From Anammoximicrobium sp032229885 (GTDB taxonomy: Bacteria > Planctomycetota > Planctomycetia > Pirellulales > Pirellulaceae), in the NCBI GenBank assembly GCA_032229885.1, contig JAVYAJ010000283.1, positions 54,614 through 118,613 on the forward strand: DNA of 64,000 bases. Reading direction: 5' to 3'. The position numbers and the translations under genes were made by a program. Positions 52,525 to 61,222 of this stretch are shown in pieces (position 1 is the first letter of the stretch; each line of letters starts with the position of its first letter). A model generated the notes under the pieces. It saw only the letters and a program-made list of their open reading frames with translations, ran no database searches and was not told the DNA's origin.

Positions 52525-52968
52525 TCACGACGCGTCGCGTTCCTCCATTCGTTCGATGTACTGCCGCAGACGCTCGTTCTCGTCGCTGACATCTTTTAAT
52601 TTCAGCATGTTCTCGACGCGTTTGGTCAGTTCCAGCTTGTTCACCGGCTTGGACAGGAAATCGTTTGTCCCCGCGTCGACCGCGCGCTCGATATCCCCCA
52701 ACTCGTTCAACGCGGTGACCATCAAGATCATGATGTGACGCGTGGCCGGGTCGTCTTTCAGTTTTCGACAGACTTCGAAGCCGCTCAGTTTCGGCATCAT
52801 CACGTCCAACAGGATCAGGTCAGGTTGAAAGGCGACGACCTGTTTCAAGGTATCTTGTCCGTCGATGGCGATGGCAACGTCGCAGTCCAAATCGGCCAGA
52901 TAGGCTTCGAGCAGTTCGCAGTTCTGAGCGTTGTCGTCGGCAATCAGAATTCGGTACTTGTCAGCCAT
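52525..52968 (-). CDS. Stand-alone response regulator receiver protein
   Basis: 147 residues. A single CheY-like domain: acidic pair Asp11/Asp12, phospho-acceptor Asp55 (LILLDVMMP), the switch Thr in LMVTALN and the Lys of FLSKPVN. After it comes a short helical tail (KDVSDENERLRQYIERMEERD) that may form a coiled coil for dimerisation. No output domain, so it must act through a partner protein or phosphorelay. Upstream (minus strand) a perfect TATAAT lies at 53053-53058 with a poor -35. The sigma factor gene is divergent from it. Confidence 0.9.
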   Translation of the reverse strand: MADKYRILIADDNAQNCELLEAYLADLDCDVAIAIDGQDTLKQVVAFQPDLILLDVMMPKLSGFEVCRKLKDDPATRHIMILMVTALNELGDIERAVDAGTNDFLSKPVNKLELTKRVENMLKLKDVSDENERLRQYIERMEERDAS

Positions 52969-53355
52969 CGTTTTGTTCCTGTATCCCGGTTAGAGCCCGA
53001 CGTACGAGCGATGCCCCTGCAACCACGCTTGGCATTGCTTTCTCTGGCTCGAATTATAGTGACTGTGGGCGGAATCGGAAGGATACCGTTGTCCGCCAGC
53101 GACAGTCTGTAAACTCGTGTTACGGAAGGGAAACATCCGGTTAGGGCGACGCGGTGGAATGTGGTGAATCCGCATCACTCGCGCGTTCGACCCAACGCAG
53201 GAGACAGTTCGTAACGCGTGTTCTAGCAACACGTTAAAGATCAACGTCCGTTCGCTGACGAGGCTTTGGCATGGCGCGTGCTGCCTAGTAGGAATTCTCG
53301 CCGGGCTGTTCTCTGTGACAGACCGCGCACGCACTACTTTAGAAGGGGCAGCAAC
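52969..53355. promoter_or_regulatory. Divergent region between response regulator and sigma factor
   Basis: 387 bases, no gene. A minus-strand TATAAT (53058-53053) could be the -10 of the response regulator; the same bases read on the plus strand give TATAGT (53055-53060) with TTGGCA 20 bases upstream. The AAGGGG box (53344-53349) 6 bases before the TTG at 53356 is the likely ribosome binding site of the sigma factor. Confidence 0.4.
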
Positions 53356-55041
53356 TTGAAGAGAATGCACCAAGCCATCGGCCAGCCGGGCGGTCGGTCT
53401 GGCACATTGCGGGTTACCGACACTGACGACGTCGAGCTGGACGACGAATGTCTGGGCGAGGAACACGACGAAGTTGATGGCGTCTGGGACAGCGATGACG
53501 ACGAGGACGAGCCCTTCGGCAATGACGATGACGACGGGGTCGAAGACGGTCACGCCGAGATCGCGGACGATCTCGGCGAATTCGGTGAATTCGAAGACGA
53601 ACGCGGCGCGAGGCCGAAGGTGAAGGCGCCGGAATGGGTGGCAACCGACGACCCGGTGCGCATGTATCTGATGCAGATGGGCGAGATTCCCCTGCTGAGC
53701 CGGGCCCAAGAGGTCACGGCCGCCCGGGACATCGAGCGGGCACGGACGTTATACCGCCATCGGATGCTTGCCAACGACTATGTGCTCGAAGGCGCAGTGC
53801 GGATCTTGGAACGGGTGCGGGACGGTGAATTGCGACTGGATCGCACCATCGAGGTCTCGGTTACCAATACGGCCGAGAAACGCCGCATCCTGCGGCGGCT
53901 GGGCCCGAATGTCCGGACTCTACGGAATCTCTTGTCGCGGAATCGCCGCGACTTTGCCATCGCCATCAGCCGCCGATATCCGCAGGAGGTCCGCCGCGCC
54001 GCTTGGGCCTCGCTCGTTCGCCGTCGAAACCGCGGTGTGCGCCTCGTCGAAGAACTGAATCTGCGTCTCAATCGCGTGCAGCCATTGTACGCGAAATTGG
54101 TCGAGATCTCGCGGCGGATGGCGGAACTCAAGGTCGAGTTGCGCGACGCCCAGCGCGGCCACACGCGATTTGGCCGCACCCTGCACGAAATTGTCGAGGA
54201 GTTGCGTTACCTGATGCGGATCACCTTCGAGAGTCCCGCCACGCTCGGCCGCCGCATCGCCCAGGCGAAGCGCCATCGCGACGACTACGACGCCGCCAAA
54301 CGTCGGCTGTCCGCGGGCAATTTGCGTTTGGTGATCTCGATTGCCAAGAGGTATCGGAACCGTGGGCTCGGCTTTCTGGACCTGATTCAAGAGGGCAATA
54401 CGGGCCTGATGAGGGCCGTCGACAAGTTCGAGCACGCGCGAGGGTACAAGTTCTCGACCTATGCCACCTGGTGGATTCGCCAGGCGATCAGCCGGGCGAT
54501 CGCCGACCAAAGCCGGACGATTCGCGTTCCGATCCACATGATCGATAGCATCAGCCGAGTCCGTGCAGCCACGCGCGACCTGACTCAGGAACTCGGCCGC
54601 GAGCCGACCGCCGAAGAGACTGCGACACACGTCGGCTTGTCGCTGGACGAGACGAGCTGCATCCTCAAGATGTCGCGACAACCGCTGTCTCTGGATCAGC
54701 CGATCAGCGAGCAGGATGACACGCACTTCGGCGAGTTCCTGGAGGACCATCGCCATGTCGACCCGCTGGCGGACACCAACCGTCAATCGCTAAGAGAGCG
54801 GATCGAAGGCGTCATGCAGGATCTGAACTACCGCGAGCGCGAGATCATTCGGATGCGATACGGGCTGGCCGATGGCTATGCGTATACGCTGGACGAAGTC
54901 GGTCGCATCTTCTGCGTCACGCGCGAACGCGTCCGACAGATCGAATGCAAGGCGGTCCGCAAGCTGCAGATGCCCTTTCGTGCGTGTGTTTTATCCAGCT
55001 TCGTCGACGACCCCAGTCCGCCGAAGACCGACTGGATCTGA
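53356..55041 (+). CDS. RpoD-like sigma-70 family factor
   Basis: 561 residues from a TTG at 53356 that is well spaced from AAGGGG; ATG 53365 is the alternative. The N-terminal ~80 residues are strongly acidic (Asp/Glu runs such as DSDDDEDEPFGNDDDDG), like an expanded region 1.1. Region 1.2: DDPVRMYLMQMGEIPLLSR. A long non-conserved, Arg-rich insert (~130-320) follows. Region 2: LRLVISIAKRYRNRGLGFLD, LIQEGNTGLMRAVDKFE and FSTYATWWIRQAISRAI (-10 recognition). Regions 3 and 4 end with YTLDEVGRIFCVTRERVRQIE (-35 helix-turn-helix). It is either the primary sigma factor or a close group 2 paralogue. Confidence 0.9.
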   Translation: MKRMHQAIGQPGGRSGTLRVTDTDDVELDDECLGEEHDEVDGVWDSDDDEDEPFGNDDDDGVEDGHAEIADDLGEFGEFEDERGARPKVKAPEWVATDDPVRMYLMQMGEIPLLSRAQEVTAARDIERARTLYRHRMLANDYVLEGAVRILERVRDGELRLDRTIEVSVTNTAEKRRILRRLGPNVRTLRNLLSRNRRDFAIAISRRYPQEVRRAAWASLVRRRNRGVRLVEELNLRLNRVQPLYAKLVEISRRMAELKVELRDAQRGHTRFGRTLHEIVEELRYLMRITFESPATLGRRIAQAKRHRDDYDAAKRRLSAGNLRLVISIAKRYRNRGLGFLDLIQEGNTGLMRAVDKFEHARGYKFSTYATWWIRQAISRAIADQSRTIRVPIHMIDSISRVRAATRDLTQELGREPTAEETATHVGLSLDETSCILKMSRQPLSLDQPISEQDDTHFGEFLEDHRHVDPLADTNRQSLRERIEGVMQDLNYREREIIRMRYGLADGYAYTLDEVGRIFCVTRERVRQIECKAVRKLQMPFRACVLSSFVDDPSPPKTDWI

Positions 55042-55087
55042 GCCTCGCGCGTTATCCAGACCGCATTTACAGATTGCGAGCGGCAGC

Positions 55088-55108
55088 GCCGAAGCCCTCC
55101 GCTTCGGC
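55088..55108 (+). terminator. Hairpin after the sigma factor gene
   Basis: GCCGAAGC-CCTCC-GCTTCGGC, a perfect 8-bp stem 46 bases after the stop. No T-run follows. Confidence 0.4.
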
Positions 55109-55815
55109 ATCCCGGCGGCGGCACGCGCAGCGTGGGCGCATCGCAACTCGATGTCTGGGTTTGGACGGCGCACTGCCTTGCGCTGACGCCAGCCGCTGCG
55201 ATTCGCGTCTAACTCGGGTCGCTCGGCGCGCGGCTCGACCGACCGCGCGAAATCGACGCCCGGATCCCGCCACCGCCGCGGAAGCCGTGCCCCGGGACGA
55301 ATCGGTCGAGCAACCTCGCGCGTTGCCCAATCACAATTTTCCGGTTGTCGCAACCGCCACAGCACACGAGTCTCGCGTCCCGACAATTGCGGCTACGCCC
55401 GATATTTAGCCTTGACATCGGATTAGGGCCCGCGCTCTTCACGAACCAGGAAATCGGACACCGACGCGCCTCCGCGAAACCCGACGCGCGGCGAGGCTGA
55501 TGACTTGTTCCGTTATCAAGGACACTCACCCACAGGCATCGGCGCGAGAAAACCGGGAGCGTCTCTCCTGCCCTTTGGCGTGAGGCAGTTCTCCCGCCCT
55601 CGGAATCGACTTCACCATTTCGGTTGAGACCGCAAATCGGCGTATCACGGCTTGATTTTGTCGCACGAGACGCGAGATTGAGCGTCGGGAACGATCCTCG
55701 CGCGAGCCTCGCGAGCCGATGCGTGGATCCGGCGACAGAGCGGTGGCCTGGCGTGGCGGGTGTTCGCCCCGCCGCGTGCGATGAATCGACGACGCGAAGA
55801 AAAGGACAGACGGGG
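55109..55815. other. Intergenic region, no gene seen
   Basis: About 700 bases of high-GC DNA. The sialidase frame stays open upstream to 55624, but that part is Arg-rich and comes before the signal peptide. No promoter was identified. AAAGGA lies 10 bases before the next ATG. Confidence 0.4.
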
Positions 55816-56925
55816 ATGGCTGAGAATGCTCGAAATGCCCGGGCGCAGATGCTCGCCGCGGTGGTCGTGCAGCTCGTTGCCTGGGGGGCGATGTGCCCGG
55901 CGGGCGAGGGCGAGGCGCGGTGGATCAATCCGCTGTGTCAGCCGTTGGCAGTCGACGGCAATGGTCCCTTCGTCGAACTGGCGGATGGCAACTTGATGAC
56001 GATCGCCCCGCGCGGAGTGCGCGTCAGTCGAGACGACGGGAGAACTTGGTCGGAAACGCAGGTGGTCTGCGACGGATTGGGTGGACTGCGTAACGGGACC
56101 GAACCGGCTTCGGCCTCGATTATCCGAACCGCGAGCGGCGTTCTGGCGATCGTGTATCTGGATTCCACGACTTACCAATTCAAATGGGATGACGCGACCA
56201 ACCAGCCACTGGATGGATGTTGTCTCGAGGTCTGGGCGATCCGCAGCCTGGACGAGGGCAAGACGTGGACCGATCGTCAGCGGATTTTGGAGGGATACAA
56301 CCCCAATTTCTTTGGGTTCATCCAGACTCGCGAGGGACGCTTGGTGGCAACCGTGCCTCATCTGGTACGCGATCCGGGACGTTACGTCGCGTGTTCGCTG
56401 AACTCGGACGACGACGGCAAGACATGGACTCGCAGCAATCTGATCGACCTCGGCGGTCACGGGCACCACTCGGGCGCGATGGAGCCGACGGTGGCTCAAT
56501 TGAGCGACGGGCGATTGCTGATGATGATCCGCACAGAGTGGGGACGGTTCTGGGAGGCGCTGTCGGACGACGGCGGCAACGCGTGGCGCACGGTTCGGCC
56601 AAGTCAGCTTGAATCCACCAGTGCGCCGGGATTTTTGTTGAGCCTGCGCAGCGGACGGCTCGCGTTTGTGTTCAACGACAAGGCCGGTCGCACGAATCTG
56701 CGGTTGACGTGGTCCGAGGACAATGGCCAGACGTGGGCCGACCCGGTCGTCTTGGCTCGTCAGCCAGGTGGCCAACTGAGCTATCCGTTTTGTATCGAGC
56801 GCGGGCCCGGCGAACTGTGGGTCATTGCGGGCTTTGCCTTCCAGAAAGGTTGGCAGTCGCCTGCGCCCCTGCGACTCAAGATCGATGAACAAGCCTTCGT
56901 GAAGAAGCCAAAGATCGAGAATTGA
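55816..56925 (+). CDS. Exported sialidase-like BNR/Asp-box protein
   Basis: 369 residues. Signal peptide over residues ~8-28 (MLAAVVVQLVAWGAMCPAG). The remainder is a six-bladed sialidase-type propeller with five Asp-boxes: SRDDGRTWSE, SLDEGKTWTD, SDDDGKTWTR, SDDGGNAWRT and SEDNGQTWAD. The first strand, FVELADGNLMTI, and the acid-rich central loops fit the sialidase superfamily, though the three-Arg triad of true exo-sialidases cannot be confirmed by eye. Planctomycete members of this family are numerous and mostly of unknown substrate, acting outside the cytoplasm. It begins a stretch of exported-protein genes. Confidence 0.85.
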   Translation: MAENARNARAQMLAAVVVQLVAWGAMCPAGEGEARWINPLCQPLAVDGNGPFVELADGNLMTIAPRGVRVSRDDGRTWSETQVVCDGLGGLRNGTEPASASIIRTASGVLAIVYLDSTTYQFKWDDATNQPLDGCCLEVWAIRSLDEGKTWTDRQRILEGYNPNFFGFIQTREGRLVATVPHLVRDPGRYVACSLNSDDDGKTWTRSNLIDLGGHGHHSGAMEPTVAQLSDGRLLMMIRTEWGRFWEALSDDGGNAWRTVRPSQLESTSAPGFLLSLRSGRLAFVFNDKAGRTNLRLTWSEDNGQTWADPVVLARQPGGQLSYPFCIERGPGELWVIAGFAFQKGWQSPAPLRLKIDEQAFVKKPKIEN

Positions 56926-57332
56926 ACTGCGCGCTGGCAGCTCGAACTGCGCTGCGCCCGGGTCGACACGCGAGACGCGCGTCGAAAACGGTGCTCCTAA
57001 ACCTGCCGGTCTGCGGGCGACGCCCATTTCCCCGCGGATCGTTGCTGTGCCGCCCATTTCTAACCATTGACGTGCAATGGTATGCGCAGAAGCGGCAAGC
57101 CGATCCTGCCGCGCACGCCGGATTCCGAATTGAGCAGACGAGCGACGCCTGCCATCCGCGGTGGCATACTCAACTGATCCGAGTACAATAAAGCTGTCTA
57201 CGATCTGCGAAAGCCGGTGGACCGCGAGACGATTTTTTTCACGGATCGAGACCGTGTCCCTCGCGTGTTCGCTACGATCTCGTGTCTTGGTCACATGGTG
57301 AAGGGCAAGCTTGTCTTGAAGGGGGTTTAGAA
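56926..57332. promoter_or_regulatory. Intergenic region with promoter candidate
   Basis: 407 bases, no gene. GTGGCA at 57161-57166, 17 bases, then TACAAT at 57184-57189: a reasonable sigma-70 promoter (4/6 and 5/6) giving a ~140-base leader to the DUF1559 gene. Confidence 0.4.
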
Positions 57333-58217
57333 ATGGCTCGCGATCGATATGTGCTGGATCGTCTCAAATTCGGTTTCACGCTGGTGGAACTCTTGGTGGT
57401 GATCGCCATCATCGGCATTCTGGTTGCCCTATTGCTGCCTGCGATCCAGGCGGCGCGAGAGGCGTCGCGACGGACGAGATGCGCGAACAATTTGAAGGAA
57501 ATCGCCGTCGCCCTGCACAACCATCATGATACATACGAGTTCTTTCCGAACGCCTACGTGCTGAAAAACTATCCGGGAGGCACCGGAGACTGGGGGGCTC
57601 TTCCGAAGATATTTCCATTCATGGAACAAAGCGGCTTGCACGACGAGCTCAATCCGGGCGATTACACCGGGCCGATTCCGGCGGTCAACGCGACGACACA
57701 AACGCCCGTTCCGATCTTGATTTGCCCGTCCGATCCCACGCCGCCCCTGAATCCGAATGGGGCGAACGACGGCAAGTGCAACTACGAGCCGAGTGCGCAG
57801 ATTTGCGTGAACACGACGCCTGCCGCATCGCTGCGAATCAATCTGCGAGACATCCTCGACGGCACCAGCTCCACCTTTATGGTCGGCGAACGAGACACGG
57901 TAGACGGGATCGGCGGGATCTGGGTCGGACGACGAAACGGCATCACGGACGCCGTCGTCTATGGACGCGGCGATCTGCCGCTGAATACGAAGTACGCAGG
58001 AGGTTCCGATCCCAACTGCACGCGACACGCTTGGACCAGCATCCATCCGGGCGGCGCAAACTTTGCGTTGGCCGATGGGTCTGTGCGATTTATCGCGGAT
58101 ACCATCGAGAGTCATTATGGGTATACGCAGAGCTGCGCAGGCGTCGATAACAAGGCGGATTTCTTGTATCAGAACCTGTACCGACGCGATGATCGACGGA
58201 CGGTCCAGGTTCCATAG
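57333..58217 (+). CDS. DUF1559 prepilin-type protein, copy 1
   Basis: 294 residues from the ATG at 57333, with GGGGG about 8 bases upstream. Type IV prepilin-like N-terminus: cleavage after Gly14 in KFG-FTLVELLVVIAIIG followed by ILVALLLPAIQAAREASRRT, one long membrane helix continuing into the soluble domain. Then the DUF1559 (SBP_bac_10) domain: NNLKEIAVALHNHHDTYEFFP, PILICPSDPT, ILDGTSSTFMVGERD and, near the C-terminus, HPGGANFALADGSVRFIAD. DUF1559 proteins occur in dozens of copies per planctomycete genome; they are pseudopilins or surface proteins of unknown role. Followed by a lipoprotein gene, and the pair is repeated downstream. Confidence 0.92.
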   Translation: MARDRYVLDRLKFGFTLVELLVVIAIIGILVALLLPAIQAAREASRRTRCANNLKEIAVALHNHHDTYEFFPNAYVLKNYPGGTGDWGALPKIFPFMEQSGLHDELNPGDYTGPIPAVNATTQTPVPILICPSDPTPPLNPNGANDGKCNYEPSAQICVNTTPAASLRINLRDILDGTSSTFMVGERDTVDGIGGIWVGRRNGITDAVVYGRGDLPLNTKYAGGSDPNCTRHAWTSIHPGGANFALADGSVRFIADTIESHYGYTQSCAGVDNKADFLYQNLYRRDDRRTVQVP

Positions 58218-58343
58218 CGCGGACGGACGCACGGTTGCGGAGCATCGTGGCTTCGCTAGACGCAGCCACCGCAACAGGCTCAACCGCCCAGGCGCGTTGG
58301 TGTCTCATAAAACGGACAGCGGGACGATTTCGGAGGAGTTGGA

Positions 58344-58757
58344 ATGGTGTCTTTTCGCGTGCTCGCGATCGGCGCAATGCTCGGCGTCATCGTCGCCGTT
58401 GCGGGTTGTGGTTCGTCCGATCAGGTGTCGATCCAGGGCCAGGTGACGTTCGACGGGCAAGCGGTCGGACCGGGCAGCATCGTTTTTCTGCCGGACGGCG
58501 AAGGCGCCAAGATCGCGGCGGCGATCGAAGATGGCAAGTATCGAATCGGCCCAGAGCGAGGCGCGAAGGCCGGCAACTTTCGCGTGCAGATCAATTGGTC
58601 AAAGAAGACCGGGCGTCAGATCGCATCGGCGGACCCGGGTATGATGATGGACGAGACCGTCGAAGCGATCCCGCCGCAGTACAATCGCGATACGACGCTG
58701 CGGCAAGAGGTGAAGGTCGGCGACAACACGATCGATTTTGTTCTGCGCTCGAACTGA
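58344..58757 (+). CDS. Small transthyretin-like/carboxypeptidase-regulatory lipoprotein, copy 1
   Basis: 137 residues; GGAGGAG is 5 bases before the ATG. Lipoprotein signal with lipobox VAGC (Cys22). The mature part is a beta-sandwich of the CarboxypepD_reg/transthyretin-like type: VSIQGQVTFDGQAVGPGSIVF then KYRIGPERGAKAGNFRVQI, ending in KVGDNTIDFVL. Such lipoproteins regularly follow DUF1559 genes in planctomycetes; a structural or assembly partner role is inferred from that. Compare the second copy at 60407. Confidence 0.85.
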   Translation: MVSFRVLAIGAMLGVIVAVAGCGSSDQVSIQGQVTFDGQAVGPGSIVFLPDGEGAKIAAAIEDGKYRIGPERGAKAGNFRVQINWSKKTGRQIASADPGMMMDETVEAIPPQYNRDTTLRQEVKVGDNTIDFVLRSN

Positions 58758-59442
58758 GGTCAGGCCACCGCATCGCGGACAAGTTTCGCGCCGCATCCGC
58801 GACGGGGCGAGGTTCGCTGCTAGCGCCGGAACACAGAATTGAGGGAACATGGAACGAGAAGTCGCCTCAGATTGACAGGAGAACGATCTGGACCCGACAT
58901 AATGGTAAGCGAAATGGCTGGGCGGCGAGCGCAGGCAAGCGCGCCGTCTCGGAGGGACGGCCTCCGTCTCGGAGGGACGGCCTCCGTCGCGGAGGGACGG
59001 GCTCCGTCGCGTCCACCCGGTTGCGGCCAGGCGTGGAGCGGGGCCCTTCACTCGTGGCACGGGCCGGCTTCGAGGGATACGCACAAGGGCGATCAACTAG
59101 GCAGCAATTGTCCATCGTGGGTGATAAATTCTGACTTGCTGCGCCAGTCGTAATGGGACGGCTGCGATTCGCGGACGCTGCCCCACGATTTTACCGGTCG
59201 CTGATCGTGGCAGGTGTTCCTGTGCGGACGACCGCAGATGTTAGTGCGTTCGGGTGTGTTGTGGCCTGGCGGCGGCGGACCGTGCGTCGGATCCCAAACC
59301 TCGTAAGTCGCGCGGGCGAGTCGCACAGCGGGTGGGCCGGTTTGCCACTTGACAGCCGCACACCGGGTGGCATTGTACAATTCATTAGCGGTGCGTTACG
59401 CTGTCTCATCGTTTCGTCTTGTCACTACACAGGAGAATCGAG
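58758..59442. promoter_or_regulatory. Intergenic region with repeat and promoter elements
   Basis: No gene seen. It holds repeat copy A (described separately). Upstream of the next gene are TTGACA (59349-59354) and TACAAT (59376-59381); the 21-base spacing is longer than usual, so only one of the two may be used. AGGAGA precedes the next ATG. Confidence 0.4.
58846..59045 (+). repeat. ~200-bp dispersed repeat, copy A, with a 20-bp tandem expansion
   Basis: Same block order as 29420-29592 on the opposite strand: GGAACATGGAACGAGAAGTC, ACGATCTGGA, ATGGCTGGGCGGCGAGCGCA, GGGACGG, GCTCCGTCGCGTCC and GTTGCGGCCAGGCGTGGAGC. It differs by carrying GGAGGGACGGCCTCCGTCTC three times in tandem (58951-59010), where the other copy has one. 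The 20-bp unit is itself near-palindromic (GGAGG...CCTCC). Confidence 0.78.
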
Positions 59443-60357
59443 ATGCCCAATCGCAAGTCCTCCGGGTTCACCCTGGTCGAATTACTGGTGGTGATCGCCA
59501 TCATCGGCGTGCTGGTCGCGCTGCTGTTGCCCGCGATCCAGGCCGCGCGCGAAGCGGCGCGGCGCACGAAATGCACGAATAATCTGAAACAGCTCGGCCT
59601 GGGCCTGCAAAACTATCACGACACGCACGCCTGTTTTCCGCCCGCGACCATGCTCACTCGAGCCTCGCCTGCGTGCACGAACATGGGACTGGGAACTTAC
59701 GAACGTATGGGTTGGGGCGTGTTGATCCTTCCCTTCATTGAAGAGAGCGCCACGTATGACCACTTCGACTTTTCTTTGCCTTACAACGTCGCGCCGAATG
59801 TGGATCTCGAAGCCACGGGCGCCGTGATTCCCACATTTCTCTGTCCGAGCAGCGCGTTCAAGGCGATGCGCTGCACTTTTACGGGCGCCATCACCCGGCC
59901 AACAGGCCTCGGAGGGAACGATGATCTCTCGCGGACAGATTATAGCCCCGTGACGGATTCGGTCGACTGGACCTGTGATGGAACTTGGCCCAAGAAAAAC
60001 CCCGACGGCATCATGGGCCACTTTACCAACACGGCGATGCGCGACATCGTCGATGGCATAAGCAACACCCTGCTGTTGGGCGAGCAGGCCAATGGCACGC
60101 CGGGCAGTTACGACTGCCATACGTACATCGCGTTCGACGGTTTCGACACGGCCAACGGGATCAACGATCCCCTCACCGCGGTTCCGGTCGGCGGCGTCTG
60201 GCATTTTCGTAACAGTGGCTTTTCCAGCTATCATCCGGGCGGGTGCCATTTCGTGTTGGCGGATGCGTCGGTTCGCTTCATCTCCGAGAACATCAATCAG
60301 GCCACACTCTCGGCCTTAACGACCAAGTTCGGCCGAGAAACGATCGGTCAATATTGA
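59443..60357 (+). CDS. DUF1559 prepilin-type protein, copy 2
   Basis: 304 residues; AGGAGA upstream of the ATG at 59443 (an earlier ATG at 59419 lacks a site). Prepilin cleavage after Gly8 in KSSG-FTLVELLVVIAIIG, membrane helix to about residue 35, then DUF1559: KCTNNLKQLGLGLQNYHDTH, LCPSSAFKAM, RDIVDGISNTLLLGEQANG, and the C-terminal SSYHPGGCHFVLADASVRF. It shares the helix almost exactly with copy 1 but diverges in the soluble domain, so the duplication is not recent. Followed after 49 bases by a second lipoprotein gene. Confidence 0.92.
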   Translation: MPNRKSSGFTLVELLVVIAIIGVLVALLLPAIQAAREAARRTKCTNNLKQLGLGLQNYHDTHACFPPATMLTRASPACTNMGLGTYERMGWGVLILPFIEESATYDHFDFSLPYNVAPNVDLEATGAVIPTFLCPSSAFKAMRCTFTGAITRPTGLGGNDDLSRTDYSPVTDSVDWTCDGTWPKKNPDGIMGHFTNTAMRDIVDGISNTLLLGEQANGTPGSYDCHTYIAFDGFDTANGINDPLTAVPVGGVWHFRNSGFSSYHPGGCHFVLADASVRFISENINQATLSALTTKFGRETIGQY

Positions 60358-60406
60358 GAGTCGAGACGGACAGCCTGAGGAACGCGGGACGGAAGGTCGG
60401 CGGTGT

Positions 60407-60868
60407 ATGAAACACTTGAACAAGAAGCGTGCCATACGCTACCGCATGGTCATGGCCGTTGTTTCGCTTTGCTGCGCGGCGCTGGGATGCGGCGGGCGTC
60501 TGACGGATGAACCCGAGCGCGTGCCCGTGTCCGGCACGGTCAGCTATGGCGGTCAGCCAATCGACGAAGGCGAGATTCGGTTCGTGCCTACGAAAGGGAC
60601 CGAAGCTCCCGTAAGCAGCGCACCGATCAAGGTCGGAGCGTACACGGCCAACGTCAAAGGTGGCGTGCCGATCGGTACGCATCGCGTCGAGATCCGAGCC
60701 TATCGCCCTCAAGCGGGCGCTTCCACGGAAGAGGTTCCCGGAATGGCTCCGGGTCAGGCGCCTCAAGAGCAGTACATCCCGGCGAAGTACAATTCGGCCT
60801 CGACGTTAGAGCTGGCGGTTGACGCCGGCGGCTCGGCGATGACGAAAGATTTCCCGCTCGATAAATAG
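60407..60868 (+). CDS. Small transthyretin-like/carboxypeptidase-regulatory lipoprotein, copy 2
   Basis: 153 residues. Signal peptide over ~14-27 with lipobox ALGC (Cys28). The mature domain begins RVPVSGTVSYGGQPIDEGEIRF, the same beta-sandwich opening as the protein at 58344 (VSIQGQVTFDGQAV), then IGTHRVEIRAYRP and a segment QYIPAKYNSASTLELAVDAGG ending in KDFPLDK. IPAKYN is a frequent signature of this planctomycete lipoprotein family. It lies 49 bases after the DUF1559 gene and is likely co-transcribed with it. Function unknown; outer-membrane or surface attachment expected. Confidence 0.85.
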   Translation: MKHLNKKRAIRYRMVMAVVSLCCAALGCGGRLTDEPERVPVSGTVSYGGQPIDEGEIRFVPTKGTEAPVSSAPIKVGAYTANVKGGVPIGTHRVEIRAYRPQAGASTEEVPGMAPGQAPQEQYIPAKYNSASTLELAVDAGGSAMTKDFPLDK

Positions 60869-61222
60869 CCATCCCCGCAATCGGTCGCGCTTGATCGCCG
60901 ATCCAGGTGGTGCGTGCCCACTCGATGTCGTCACAACGGTTGACGGCGCAGTCACGCTTCGCTCCCACGCGCAGCCTGGCCCGCGCGGCCGGATCGGGCG
61001 ACGCCAAGACGCTCGGCCAGACACAACGGAGGCCGTTCCGGCCGCGGGCTCGTCTCGTGGCGATGGCACAGGCTTGGCGGGCCAGGCTCCGTCGTGGGCG
61101 CCGGGCTGCGAAAACATCGTTTTCAAGTTCCCGATGATCGAGGCCCGTAGTGCGCCGCGCATACGTAGAATAGAAATCCGCGAATCTGCGGGGGCGTCTG
61201 ATTTGACGATGAGGCGAACAGG
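60869..61222. other. Intergenic region with GAAAAC palindrome
   Basis: 354 bases, no gene. GAAAAC-ATC-GTTTTC at 61110-61124 is a perfect 6-bp inverted repeat. On the minus strand the surrounding sequence (GAACTTGAAAACGATGTTTT, then CAGCCCGGCG) resembles the GAACCTTAGGACGACGTTTT stretch at 50736, suggesting another dispersed element. Confidence 0.4.

Noticed and set aside
58951..59010. Three 20-bp tandem units as a possible CRISPR
   Set aside because: There are no spacers between units, no cas genes nearby, and the units are part of a larger dispersed repeat.
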